Assembly (NCBI RefSeq): GCF_037176765.1
Contig: NC_090034.1
Coordinates: forward strand, 96,510,500 to 96,574,499
Source: Anolis sagrei
Taxonomy: Eukaryota > Chordata > Lepidosauria > Squamata > Anolidae
Direction: 5' to 3'
DNA: 64,000 nt
Position numbers and translations under genes: made by a program. The notes below the pieces were generated by a model. That model was not told where the DNA came from. It saw nothing but the letters and a program-made list of their open reading frames with translations, and did no database searches. Below, piece after piece: positions 41,350-52,500 of this stretch (the stretch's first letter is position 1; the number at the start of each line of letters is the position of its first letter).

Positions 41350-41475
41350 CTGGCAGGACTGAAGACAGGTCACAGGTTCGAATCTGGGGAAAGCGCGAAT
41401 GAGCTCCCTATGTCAGCTCCAGCTCCTCATGCAGAGACATAAGAGAAGCCTCCCACAAGGATGGCAAAACATCAA
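41350..41475 (+). mobile_element. SINE fragment (GACACGA-tailed family), head and body
   Basis: The head with B box GGTTCGAATCTGG is followed by the body, CAGCTCCTCATGCAGAGACA ... CCCACAAGGATGGCAAAACA. It is cut off before the 3' tail by an L2 relic. Confidence 0.7.
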
Positions 41476-42045
41476 AATATTTATTTATTTATTTATTTAT
41501 TTACTTTGCTTATATACCGCTGTTCTCAGCCCGGGGGCGACTCACAGCGGTGTACAACATAGAAAGAACAAGGTTCAAAATTCAAGACACAATCTAAAAT
41601 AATCAGTCCAGCATTAACCAAAAACATCATCATCAAAAAACATCATCAGTACTACAAAAGCCATTCCACGTCGTCTCATCGTCTAAACCACAATCCAGTA
41701 TCATTTTCCGTTGTTCCATTCCTGTCGTCATTATCAATTATTGCACTTCTTGTTCGAAAACCTTCTTGAACAGCCAAGTCTTTAATTTCCTGCGGAATAT
41801 CATCAGGAAAGGAGCCAGTCTGATGTCCACGGGAAGGGTGTTCCACAGCCAAGGAGCCACCACCGAGAAGGCCCTATCTCTCATCCCCGCCAGGCGTGCC
41901 TGTGAGGCAGGCGGGATCGAGAGCAGGGCCTCCCCGGACAATCTCAAAGTCCTGGTGGGCTCGTAGGTCGAGATGCGGTCGGATAGGTATCTTGGGCCGG
42001 AACCGTTTAGGGCTTTATAGGCCAACGCCAGCACCTTGAATTGAG
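41476..42045 (-). mobile_element. L2 LINE relic, C-terminus and 3' end
   Basis: The minus-strand frame 41738-42034 encodes LALAYKALNGSGPRYLSDRI ... WLWNTLPVDIRLAP ... FRRKLKTWLFKKVF, homologous to the C-terminus of the 16-kb L2. The 3' end with (AAATA)n is at about 41480-41550. Confidence 0.85.
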
Positions 42046-42305
42046 CCCGGGCATCCCCTGGGCAATGTCCTTCCAGACGGCTAATTCTCTCACACCGGAA
42101 GCAACTTGCAGTTTCTCAAGTCGCTCATGACATGAAAAAAAATCTGTTTTGAACTGGATTATATGGCAATGTGGGGCCTCCTTGGTGGTGCAGCGGGTTA
42201 AACCACTGAGCTGCTGAACTTGCTGACCAAAAGGTCGACAGTTCGAATCTGGGGAGTGGGGAGAGCATTTCAAAAACAAGCAAATGTAAGTAGATCAATA
42301 GGTAC
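42046..42305 (+). mobile_element. Two SINE fragments
   Basis: 42046-42148 is a 3' tail (GGGCATCCCCTGGGCAATG ... CAAGTCGCTCATGACATGAAAAAA). 42172-42305 is a BovB-type SINE head and body (GTTAAACCACTGAGCTGCTG, B box AGTTCGAATCTGG). Confidence 0.75.
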
Positions 42306-42451
42306 ATCTTCTGCACTGGCAACATTTTAGTGTAGTAGGGAATCATGTTTCTGGTCCATAGACTCAGTAATAACATTAGATTACTTTGTTTCTCCAAGAT
42401 CTTTTTCACACGTACTGCTGTTGAGCCAGGCATCATCCCCTATTCTGTGCA

Positions 42452-42560
42452 TTTCATAGAATCATAGAATCTTTGAGTTGGAGGAGACCTCGTGGACCAT
42501 CCAGTCCAACCCCTTGCCAAGAAGCTGGAAATCGCATTCAAAGCATTCCCGATAGATGGC
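42452..42560 (-). mobile_element. CR1 3'-end fragment
   Basis: Starts with CATAGAATCATAGAATC, the reverse of the CR1 octamer end, followed by CCAGTCCAACCCCTTGCC. Confidence 0.85.
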
Positions 42561-42782
42561 AATTTCATTTTTTTCTACCTAAGTGGAGTATCTTTATTGG
42601 ATTACATGAAATAAAGTGGGAAATAAATATTGTCATATGAGGAAAATCAAAATATGGTCTTGGCAGGGTTGGTATTACAGGCTGAAAGTCCCTTTTATGG
42701 ATTTCCAAAATCAGAATTGGTCCAAAAGCCCAAATTGTCTGCACAAGGACTTAGATACACATTATATACATAGTCAAATAGT

Positions 42783-42888
42783 GTTGTTGTTGTTCATTCG
42801 TTCAGTCGTCTCCGACTCTTCGTGACTTCATGGACCAGTCCACGCCAGAGCTCCCTGTCGGCCGTCACCACCCCCAGCTCCTTCAAAT
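42783..42888 (-). mobile_element. BovB 3'-end fragment
   Basis: GTTGTTGTTCATTCGTTCAG ... CGTCTCCGACTCTTCGTGAC ... GCCGTCACCACCCCCAGCTC is nearly identical to the 3' end of the BovB at 62064-62160. Confidence 0.85.
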
Positions 42889-43677
42889 AGTGTACAGTAT
42901 ATAAAATGGCAAAATCAAGCTTTGCTCTATGGGATTTTTCTTTTGAATATTTTCATACTGTGGATAGTTGAATCCATGCATGCCCAATCAGTGGATATGG
43001 AGACCCAGTGTATTGTTGTTGTTTTTAGAGATTGCGGCTAGAGAAGATCCATTCAGAAGACCAATTTTTTTTTTAAAAAGCACCTTAATCCAATTCATCT
43101 GCTTAGAATTACTTTTCAGTTATGCGGTCTTAGTCTTGTGACCTCAATCTTGTAATTCCCCAGTGCTGAGGGACTCACATTAAAAAAAAATCATTTTGCA
43201 AATATGTAAATGAATTAGGCTTTGAGGACAGAACTAGCTGAGCACTGTAAAATTTGCTAACTCTTTAGCCATGGGGTACACATAATAATTATTTAACTAG
43301 CAATGTAATTCTAGAGAAACATTTATAGTGAAATTCTGACTCATCCACATATGGCAGAATGAAAATCACGCGTAGCTCACGTCTTTACCAATCCACCCAC
43401 TGTCTTGCTCGAGAAAAGATATGCCATGCAGATGATCAGTAAAGAAAAAGGTGTTTACTCTTTGCTATACAGAGCAATATATGCAAACAGTTGCATTGAC
43501 TCACACAACGTCCTTGAGGAGAGATTCAAATGGTCTTTAGGTGTCCATGTGAAGGATCTTCTTCCAGCAGCCCAGAAGCAGAAAATACGAACTGTCTTCG
43601 CAAGCTCCTGCACAGAGAACCTAAACATGTAACTGTTGTCAAAACTCCCAGGCTCAACTAGCTTCTTGGGCATAGAC
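42889..43677. other. No gene recognised
   Basis: Unique AT-leaning sequence; the 75- and 96-codon frames near 43405-43745 show no known domain. Confidence 0.4.
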
Positions 43678-44302
43678 CAGTGTTGCTCAACCTGGGGGTT
43701 GGGACCCCTGGGTGGGTCACAAGGGGGTCTCAGAGGGGTCGCCAAAGACCATCAGCAAACACAGGGGGGGTTTTTTTTGTTGGTCAAGGAGGTTCTGTGT
43801 TTGGTCCAATTCTATCATTGGTGGGGTTCAGAATGTTCTTTGATTGTAGGTGAACTATAAATCCCAGCAACTACAACTCCCAACTGTCAAGGTCTATTTT
43901 CCCCAAACTCCACCAGTGTTCACATTTGGGCATACTGAGGATTTGTGCCAAGTTTGGTCCAGATCCATCAATGCTTGAGTCCACAGTGCTATCTGGATGT
44001 AGGTGAACTACAACTCCAAAACTCAAGGTCAATGTCCATCAAACCCAGTATTTTCTATTGGTCATGGGAGTTGTGTTTGTCAAGTTTGGTTCAGTTCCAT
44101 CCTTGGTGGAGTTCAGAATGCTCTTTGATTGTAGGTGAACTATAAATCCCAGCAACTGCAACACCCAAATGACTAAATCATCCCCCCACCCCACAACTCC
44201 ACCAGTATTCAAATTTGGGCGTCTCGGGTATTTGTGCCAAATTTGCTCCAGTGAATGAAATAGGTCCTGTATATGAGATACTTACATTATGATTCACAAC
44301 AG
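43678..44302 (+). mobile_element. SPIN-like hAT, right end missing
   Basis: Left end CAGTGTTGCTCAACCTGG and family interior as far as GATACTTACATTATGATTC, where SINE sequence takes over. Confidence 0.75.
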
Positions 44303-44622
44303 ATCCGAACCTGCGACCTGTTGGTCTTCAGTCCTGCCGGCACAGGGGTTTAAGCCACTGTGCCACCAGGGGCTCCATAGTCCCTCGGTGGCTCAATGGG
44401 TTAAACCCTTGTGCCAGCTGGATTGCTGGCCAAAAGGTCGATGGTCCGAATCCGGGGAGTGGAGTGAGCTCCTCTCTAGCTCCCCATGCGGAGACATGAG
44501 AGAAGTCTTTCACAGAATGGTAAAACATCCCGGCATCCCCTGGGCAACGTTCTTGCAGACGGCCATCTCTCAAACCAGAAGCAACTTGCAGTTTGTCAAG
44601 TTGCTCCTGACACGGAAAAAAT
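44303..44622 (+). mobile_element. Head-to-head SINE pair
   Basis: 44303-44375 is a minus-strand tRNA-like head only (GCGACCTGTTGGTCTTCAGT ... GTGCCACCAGGGGC). 44376-44622 is a full plus-strand SINE: GTGGCTCAATGGGTTAAACC, B box GGTCCGAATCC, body, then CAAGTTGCTCCTGACACGG and A-rich tail. Confidence 0.8.
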
Positions 44623-45483
44623 AACTGCAGAGAAAAACATGTATTTTATTAAGCTGCTCCTTTTGATTAACAAATTTCCTACTTATTTCAGAACGTAATT
44701 GGTTTTAATCAGCATCACTTCCTATCATCAGTATCAGTCACACAGGCTAAATGGATGCAAAGTGGGGACAGAAACAAGACAGTTTGGCTGTTACAGTTCC
44801 ACAGATATTCTATCATCAAGAGACCCAAATGACAGAAGACTCCATCCTCATTTGCCTGCCAGCTGTGTCCATTTGGCAAACTTCCTCTTGACAGTCTTTC
44901 TGATTAACATATTAATTGCATAGTTATGCAGTGAACTAAACTGAGATAATTTCCTACCTTCCAACTGTCCGAGTTTGGCAGGAACAGTCTCAATTAATCT
45001 TCTTTCATTCCACTTTTTCAGCTGCTTGAAAAATATTCCAGTTTCTCTTCCCCTTTGTATTTGTGGGATTTCAGTTGCAGCAAATGGATTTCAAAGTAGG
45101 ATTGGGGTGTAATCTCCCCTTTCCCAGGAGGCTCCGACAAAAGCCAACTCTCGCAGCCACTCGCAGATAATATATTTTTCCTCATTAGTAACTTTTTCTA
45201 TCTCAAGAATACTCTGATGCCCAGTGGAGACGCTTGCGGGTTGTATAGTTTTGTCCATCTTCTTGCCTGTTCTGAGGCTTCTGATTTAGGCGTGTCTATG
45301 GTCAAGGAAATGCCACATTGTGGAAAAAATAGACGCATCAAAGGGTTTAATGCTGTGTTCCTCCCTAGATATACAGATCCTTTGGGAAAAGCGAGAAGTT
45401 CTCTGGCAATGAAGATCAGAAAAGGCTGAGTGGAAGTTGCTAGATATGTTCCTTCAATGGGTTTCTGGCAGATAAACAAGTTC
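44623..45483. other. No gene recognised
   Basis: Unique sequence; no recognisable coding domain. Confidence 0.4.
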
Positions 45484-45830
45484 TGTTGTCATTGTTGTGT
45501 GCCTTCAAGTTATTTCTGACTTACGACAACCCTAAGTGTCCATATGATGAAGTTTTCTGGGAATGAGAGTATGTAACCCAGCCAAGGTGGGTTTCCATAG
45601 TTGAGGACATTTAATCAACTACCAAGCTTGCAAACTTTGTGTTTTGTTTGTTTGTTTGTTAAAAATGCAATACAACTGTTTGGTTTGCTCCTGACACGAT
45701 AAATAAAATAGTTGAGCAGGGTTAACTTAACTTAAAGGGGTTTTTTATGTCTCTCATGCCAGAAGCAACTGCAAGTTGCTTCTGGCATGAGAGAATCGGC
45801 TGTCTGCCCAGACAACCCCTTTCATCTTAT
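45484..45830. mobile_element. SINE tail, LINE 3' end and SINE scrap
   Basis: 45484-45602 is a minus-strand CAACAA-type SINE part. 45603-45712 is the plus-strand LINE 3' end (GGACATTTAATCAACTACC ... TGCTCCTGACACGATAAATA). 45737-45812 is a small inverted duplication of a SINE tail (CAGAAGCAACTGCAAGTTGC). Confidence 0.7.
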
Positions 45831-45834
45831 AGGT

Positions 45835-46201
45835 CAGGGGTCCTCAAACTTTTTAAAGAGAGAGCCACATCACGGTCCCTCAAACTGTTGGAGGACCAGA
45901 TTATAATTTGAGGAAAAAAAACATGAATGAATTCCTATGCACATTGCACATATCTTATTTTAGTGCAAAAAAGACACACTTAAAAACAATACAATAATTA
46001 AAATGAAGAATAATTTTAACAAATATTAAACTTATCAGTATTTCAATGGGAAGTGTGGGCCTGCTTTAGGCTGATGAGATAGGATTGTTGTTGTTATGTG
46101 CTTTCAAGTCGTTTCAGACTTAGGTTGACCCTGAGTGAGGGCCGGGTAAATGACCTTGGAGGGCCGCATCCGGCCCTCGGGCCTTAGTTTGAGGACCCCT
46201 G
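45835..46201. mobile_element. Non-autonomous hAT element
   Basis: Ends CAGGGGTCCTCAAAC and TTTGAGGACCCCTG; flanks TTATAGGT and CTATAGGT agree at 7 of 8 bases. Same internal SINE-like tract as its two relatives at 28.9 and 29.3 kb. Confidence 0.85.
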
Positions 46202-46244
46202 CTATAGGTATATAAAATACATATAAATATCAAACATTTATGAG

Positions 46245-46430
46245 GAGAGGAGAGGCGGCTAAGAAATAAAATACTACTACTACTACTACTACTACTACTT
46301 ATTATTATTATTATTGTTATTATTATTATTTATGGTGTTTTTAATAAGGAGTGACTTGAGAAACTGCAAGTTGCTCCTGGTGTGAGAGAATTGACTGTCT
46401 GCAAGGACGATGCCCAGGGGATGCACAGAT
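46245..46430. repeat. CTA/TTA microsatellite and SINE tail
   Basis: (ACT)n then (ATT)n at 46270-46332. A minus-strand SINE tail follows (GGAGTGACTTGAGAAACTGC ... GATGCCCAGGGGATGC). Confidence 0.8.
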
Positions 46431-47237
46431 TCTAAACAAGTGACCCACCTACCCTCTCTTGCCTCAATCCCAAGGCAAAATTTCCAAAAGCCAACCCCTA
46501 TGGGCTCCATTTTGGGGGTGATGTGCAAACAGCCCAGCACCCAGTGGCTCTGCCCAGTTGGCCGCCTGCCCTCCCCTGAGGAAAGCCGCCCATCCGGGCC
46601 AATGCCGCCCTGGGCTTTTGTCTGCCCCGTGCCTCGTTTGTCCGCCACTCCGGCCCAACAATGGAAAGGCTGCTTTGCACAGGCCGCCCAAAGTGCTGAT
46701 GGTGGGTTTGCACTAATCCTGCCGGCGGGCTTCCTTTTCAGGCTGGGTGTGCATCGGTATGTGTGTGTGAGTTCAGGGGGGTCTGTCCCTGGGATTGGCA
46801 GCCTTGCAGGGCTCTGGCATCCCACTGATTTTGGCCGCTCCCTGGGGGACGAAGTGTGGGGCACACCAGAACAGAAGAAGGATGTGTGAGTGTTTTACCA
46901 GGGTGTTTGGGGTCTCCTGGTCCCCAGGAGCCAGTTATGGTAAGGAGATATTTGGGAGTTGGGTGGGAGAGATGCAGAAGGGGAGAAACAGAGGTGGCAG
47001 AAAGTAGGGATCTTCCAGCTCTTTTCTTCCCCTTGTTTAATTGTAACCAGTGACTATTGCTATGGAATTCTTGCCTATTGGCACAAGCATGCAAGGTGCT
47101 GCATGGTGCCCAACTAGTCCTGAAGGCAGACCTAGTGGTGCTAGGTGTACCAATGGGGGGAGGACTTGGTATGTAAAGTAGGGAGAGATGGGTACAGATG
47201 TTGTACTCTTTCATTCCACTTATTGGAAAAATAAGCC
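46431..47237. other. GC-rich unique block, function unknown
   Basis: 46480-46900 is repeat-free and GC-rich with moderate CpG; long overlapping frames on both strands reflect composition. No domain is recognised. It could be a regulatory island or an unannotated non-coding exon. Confidence 0.35.
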
Positions 47238-47500
47238 TTTTTTCCCTCATGTCAGGAGCGACTTGAGGAACAGCAAGTCGCTTCTGGTGTGAGAGAATTG
47301 GCCATCCGCAAGGATGCTGCCCAGGGGATGCCTGGATGTTTTACCATCCTTGTGGGATGCTTCTCTCATGTCCACAAATGGGGAGCTGGAGCTGACTGAG
47401 GGAGCTCATCCAAACTCTCTCCTGATTTGAATCTTCAACCTGTTGGTCTTCAGTCCTGCTGGCACAAAGGTTTAATCCATTGCACCACCAAGGGTTCCTA
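47238..47500 (-). mobile_element. SINE (GACACGA-tailed family), full length
   Basis: Tail CCTCATGTCAGGAGCGACTTG at the left, then GTTTTACCATCCTTGTGGGA body, and at the right the tRNA-like head ending at GCACCACCAAGGGTTCC. This is the reference layout for the amplified copy at 53595-54905. Confidence 0.85.
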
Positions 47501-47510
47501 AGCCTTAGCC

Positions 47511-48514
47511 TAGTGGTTCTCAAGCTGGGGGTTGGGACCCCTGGGTGGTTGGGGGGTTTGCGTGGGGGTGTCAGAGGGGTCACCAAAGACCATCAGAAAA
47601 CACAGTATTTTCTGTTGGTCATGGGGGTTCTGTGTGGGAAATTTGGGCCAACTCTTTCGTTGCTAGGGTTCAGAATGCTCTTTCATTGTAGATTAACTAT
47701 AAATCCCAATAACTACAACTCTCAAATTTCCCCCAAACTCCACCAGTGTTTACATTTGGGCATATTGAGTATTCATGCCACGTTTGGTCCAGATCCATCA
47801 TCGGTTGAGTCCACAGTGCTCTCTGGATGTAGGAGAAGAACTCCAAAACTCAAGATCTTCCAGCATTTTCTGTTGGTCATGGGAGTTTTGTGGATCAATG
47901 GTTCAATTCCATCATTGGTGGGGTTCAGAATGCTCTTTGATTGTAGGTGAACTATAAATCCCAGCAACTACAACTCCTAAGTGTCAAGTTTATTTTCCCC
48001 AAACCCCACCAGTATTTACATTTGGGTATATTGAATATTCATGCCAAGATTGGTCCAGATCCATCATAGTTTGAGTCCACAGTGCTCTCTGGATGTAGGT
48101 GAACTACAACTCCAAAACTCAAGATCAATGCCCGCCAAACCCTTCCAGTATTTTCTGTTGGTCATGGAAGTTCTGTGTATCAAGTTTGGTTCAATTCCAT
48201 CACTGGTGGGGTTCAGAATGCCCTTTGATTATAGGTGAACTGTAAATCCCAGGATAACAACTCCCAAATGACAAAAATTAACCCCCCACCAAGCCCCACC
48301 AGTATAACAAATTTGGGCGTATTGGGTATTTGTGCCAAATTTGGTCCAGTGAATGGAAATACATCCTGCATATCAGATGTTTATATTACGATTCATAACA
48401 ATAGCAAAATTTCTGTTATGAAGTAGCAATGGAAATAATGTTACAGTTGGGGGTCACCACAACATGAGGCACTGTGTTAAGGGGTCGCAGCATTAGGAAG
48501 GTTGAGAAACACTG
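47511..48514 (+). mobile_element. SPIN-like non-autonomous hAT, full length
   Basis: 1004 bp. Ends TAGTGGTTCTCAAGC and GCATTAGGAAGGTTGAGAAA then CACTG. Flanks CCTTAGCC (47503-47510) and CCTTGGCC (48515-48522) agree at 7 of 8. The interior holds at least two homologous blocks in tandem. The right terminus closely matches the SPIN end as I remember it. Confidence 0.8.
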
Positions 48515-49489
48515 CCTTGGCCCATGGGACAGCTCAAAATAGGAAAAAGTGTGACATTAGGTACTTAGAAGAACTGTAAGCCTTGGGAGTGCACCTGTAA
48601 ATTCCCTAATCCGATGGATAAGGGTCTCTCTGTGCGTGTTGGGATTATGTTCACTTAGCCTCCTTCCAAGGAAAATGCTGCTGGGAGCAGACATAAAATG
48701 GGATTTTGTTATCCAACTCCCACGAAATTGGTCAAATATTTGAGCTGCCAGATACTGGAAGCAAGTGGTCTGCCTGCTGTTCGCCCAACCTTCCAAAGTT
48801 CCCTTGAAGTTTCGGAAGGGAACTAGAAGGATTCTTGGAAGCCTCCTCTGTCTGTGTTTTCCTTCAAGGCAGTTCTGGAAAGAAGGGGAAATGGCTGTCT
48901 CCAAGGTGGGCACCATTAAGGGTGGCAGAATGTGGGGCAGAGAATGCTAAGACAGGAGTTGTAGCTATAGAGTTGCCATGCCAAATAAAGGACAGAGGCA
49001 ATATAAGCAAGTGTCGCTCACAAGGAAAATAGTAACTGCTGAAATTCCCTCATTACAAGGCATGGGAGGCCTGTTATTTACTTCACTTGGCAATTTCAGT
49101 GGCACTTTTTCTCCAGTAAAGGAAGGGAAAGATTAAAAGAGTGATGGGTGTCAAACCCCTCCCTCTCTAGTACAAAAGCAACCCAGAGGCCTGATAGAGT
49201 TTCTCTCTCCTAGTAACCAAAATATCCTGAATTCTGGAGTGCGAGCCATTTCTTGCCCTTTTATCAGCACAGCGAAGGCACAACTTGCCCACCTGGTTTT
49301 CCCACTCTTGGATGGGAACCCTCCCCACCAGCTTTTCACCGCTAGGGAGACTTTGGCTGACTTATTCGCCTAGTTTTTCTCAGACAGAGCTGGTCCTTTC
49401 CCTGGCTACCAATACATCCAATTCATAAAACGGATCCAATTGGAATCTAAGAGCATGTGCAGAGAGCCCCTGGCTTACCCTACATGACT
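48515..49489. other. No gene recognised
   Basis: Unique sequence; frames up to 119 codons have no recognisable domain. Confidence 0.4.
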
Positions 49490-52400
49490 CTAAGGACCTC
49501 TTTCACCTCTGGAAGCCAGGGCATTCCATTGACAGCCCACCATTGAAGATTGGTTGAGTCTCAGAATGTGCTGAGGTTCATCTCGCTACTCTATGACCTC
49601 TTCCACCTCTTCAGTGTAAGGCATCTTGTTGATTCCATGACTGAAGCCCAATAAAGCCTCAGAGCATGTGCAAAGGGCCTCTGGCATACCTTAGGCAGCT
49701 GTAAGAACCTCCTCCACCTCTGGAGGCCAGGATATCCCATTGATGCCATGGCTGAAGCCTAGTCAAGTCTCAAGAGTATATACAGATAGCATCTGGCTCA
49801 CTCTAGGACCTCTTCCTCCTCTGGAAACCAAAACATCCAACTGATGCCATTGCTGACATTCAGGAGAGCCTCAAAGTATATGCAGAGAGAATCCAGCTAG
49901 TGTCGTCAAATCTAAGAGTATACACAGAGGGCATCTGGTTTGCCCTAGATCCTAGGACCGGTTCTGCCTCCGGAGACTAGGACATCCCATTGATTCAAGG
50001 GTTGAAACCCAATAAAGCTTCAGAGCATATGCAGAGAGCATGTAGCATACCCTAGGCAGTTTGAAGAACCTCCTCGACCTCCAGAGTCCAGAACATCCAA
50101 TTGATGCCATGGCTGATGTTCAGAAGAGCCCCAAAGCATGTGCAGAGGGAGCCCAGCTTGCTTGGGGACCTTCTCCACCTCTGGAGGTCAGGACATCCCA
50201 TTGATGCCATGACCTATGTACAAGGGAGCCCCAAAGCATATGTAGAGGCAGCCCAGATTGCCTTAGTATCTCCTTTGCCTCTGGAGGCCATGGCATCCCA
50301 TTGATGTGTGGCTGAAGCCTAGGAGAGTCCCAAAGCATGTGCCAAGGGAGCCCAGCTTGCCTGAGGATGTCCTCCACCTCTGTAGGCCAGGACATCCCAT
50401 TGTTGCCATTGCTGATGTTCAAGAAAGCTCAAACCATATGTAGAGGTAGTCCAGTTTGCCTGAGAAACTCCTCCACCTCTGGAGACGAAGACATCCCACT
50501 GATGTGTGGCTGAAACCTAGGAGAGTCCCAAAGCATGAGCAGAAGGAGCCCGGCTGGCCTGAGCATCTCCTCCAGCTGTGGAGGCCAGGACATCCCATTG
50601 ATTCCAAGGGTGAAGCCCAATAAAGCTTCAAAGCTTGTGCAGAGGGCCTTGGAGCATATGCAGAAGGCCTCTAGCATACCCTAGGCAGTTATAAGAACAT
50701 ACTCAACCTCTGGAGTCCAGGACATCCCACTGATGTCATGGCTGATGTTCAGGAGAGCCCAAAACATGTGTAGAGGGAGCCCAGTTTGCTTGGGGACCTC
50801 CTCCACCTCTGGAGGCTAGGACATCCCATGGATTCCAGGGATGAAATCCAATAAAGCTTCAGAGCATATGCAGAGGCCTTGGAGCATATGCGGAAGTCTT
50901 CTAGCATACCCTAGGCAGTTCTAAGAACCTTGTGTCCAGGACATCCCATTGATGCCATGGCTGATGTTCAGGAGAGCCCCAACGCATGTGCAGAGGGAGC
51001 CCAGTTTGCCTCGGGATCTCCTCCACTTCTGGAGGCTAGGATATCCTGGTAATTCCAAGGGTGACACCCAATAAAGCTTCAGAGCATATGTGGAGGGCCT
51101 TGGAGCATATGCAGAAGACCTCTAGCATACCCCAAGACCCTCCTCGACCTCTGGAGTCCAGGACATCCCATTAATGTAATGGCTGATGTTCAGGAGAGCC
51201 CCAAAGCATGTGTAGAGGGAGCCCAGCTTGCTTGGGGCCCTTCTCCACTTCTGGAGGCCAGGGCATCCCATTGATTCCATGGTTGAAGCCCAATAAAGCT
51301 TCAGAGCACATGCAGAGGGCCTTGGAGCATATGCAGAAGGCCTTTAGCATACTCTAAGAACCTTCTCGAACTCTGGATTCCAGGGCATCCCATTGATGTC
51401 ATGGCTGATGTTCTGGAGAGCCCTGAAGCATGCGCAGAGGGAGCCCAGCTTGCCAGGAGATCTTCTCCACCTCTGGAGGCCAGGACATCCCACTGATGCT
51501 ATAGCTGACAGTCAGGAAAGCCCAAAGCATATGTAGAGGTAGTCCAGTTTGCCTGAGGAACTCCTCCACTTCTGGAGTCCAGGGCATCCCATTGATTCCA
51601 TGGGTGAAGCCCAATAAAGCTTCAGAGCACATGCAGAGGGCCTTGGAGCATATTCTGAAGACCTCTAGCATATCCTAAGACCCTCCTCGACCTCGGGAGT
51701 CCAGGAAATCCCATTGACGTGATGTTCAGGAGAGCCGAAAGCATGTGGAGAGGGAGCCCTGCTTGCCTGGGGATCTTCTCCACTTCTGGAGGCCAAGACA
51801 TCCTGCTAATTCCAAGGGTGACACCCTTTAAGCTTCAGAGCATATACAGAGGGCCTTGGAGCATATGCAGAAGGCCTCTAGCATACCCTAAGAACATCCT
51901 TGACCTCTGGAGTTCTGGAAAGCCTCCTTGACCTTTGGAGTCTAGGACATCCCATTGATGTGATGGCTGATATTCAGGACATCCCATTGATGGAGTCTAG
52001 GACATCCCATTCATGTGATGGCTGATATTCAGGAGATATCCAAAGAATGTGCAGAGGGAGCCCAGCTTGCCTGGGGAACTCCTCCACCTCTGGAGGCCAG
52101 GGCATCCCATTGATTCCATGGTTGAAGACCAATAAAGCTTCAGAGCATATGCAGAGGGCCTTGGAGCATATGCGGAAGGCTTCTAAGATACCCTAAGACA
52201 GTAGTTCTCAACCTGGGGTCCCCAGATGCTTTTGGCCTACAATTCCCAGAAATCCCAGCCAGTTTACCAGATGTTAGGATTTCTGAGAGTTGAAGGCTAA
52301 AAACATCTGGGGTCCCCAGGTTGAGAACCGCTGCCCTAAGACCATCCTCGACCTCTGGAGTCAAGGGCATCCCATGGATGTGATGGCTGATGTTCAGGAG

Positions 52401-52500
52401 ATCTCCAAAGCATGTGTAGAGGAAGCTCAGCTTGCCTGGGGATCTTCTCCACCTCTGGAGGCCAGGGCATCCCATCGATTCGTGGCTGAAGCCTAGTCGG
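49490..52500. repeat. GC-rich minisatellite array, about 100-bp period, 3 kb
   Basis: Units of the form GGACATCCCATTGATGCC ... GTTCAGGAGAGCCCCAAAGC ... AGAGGGAGCCCAGCTTGCC ... CTCCACCTCTGGAGGCC recur at about 100 bp (for example 50093, 50191, 50290, 50390, 50488, 50588). They mix with a second unit type carrying CCCAATAAAGCTTCAGAGCA. Divergence between units is appreciable. It is interrupted by one hAT MITE and stops where the CpG-rich block begins. Confidence 0.9.
52199..52333. mobile_element. Palindromic hAT MITE with exact 8-bp target duplication
   Basis: 135 bp. CAGTAGTTCTCAACCTGGGG is mirrored by CCCCAGGTTGAGAACCGCTG. CCCTAAGA is duplicated at 52191-52198 and 52334-52341. Inserted in a minisatellite unit. 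Confidence 0.92.

Noticed and set aside
46410-46889. 159-codon frame as a host gene
   Set aside because: It sits in GC-rich DNA where several frames on both strands are open; no domain, splice context or homology is recognised.
49500-52500. Regularly spaced repeats suggesting a CRISPR array
   Set aside because: The 100-bp units are repetitive throughout with no unique spacers, no cas genes are present and the DNA is vertebrate; it is a minisatellite.
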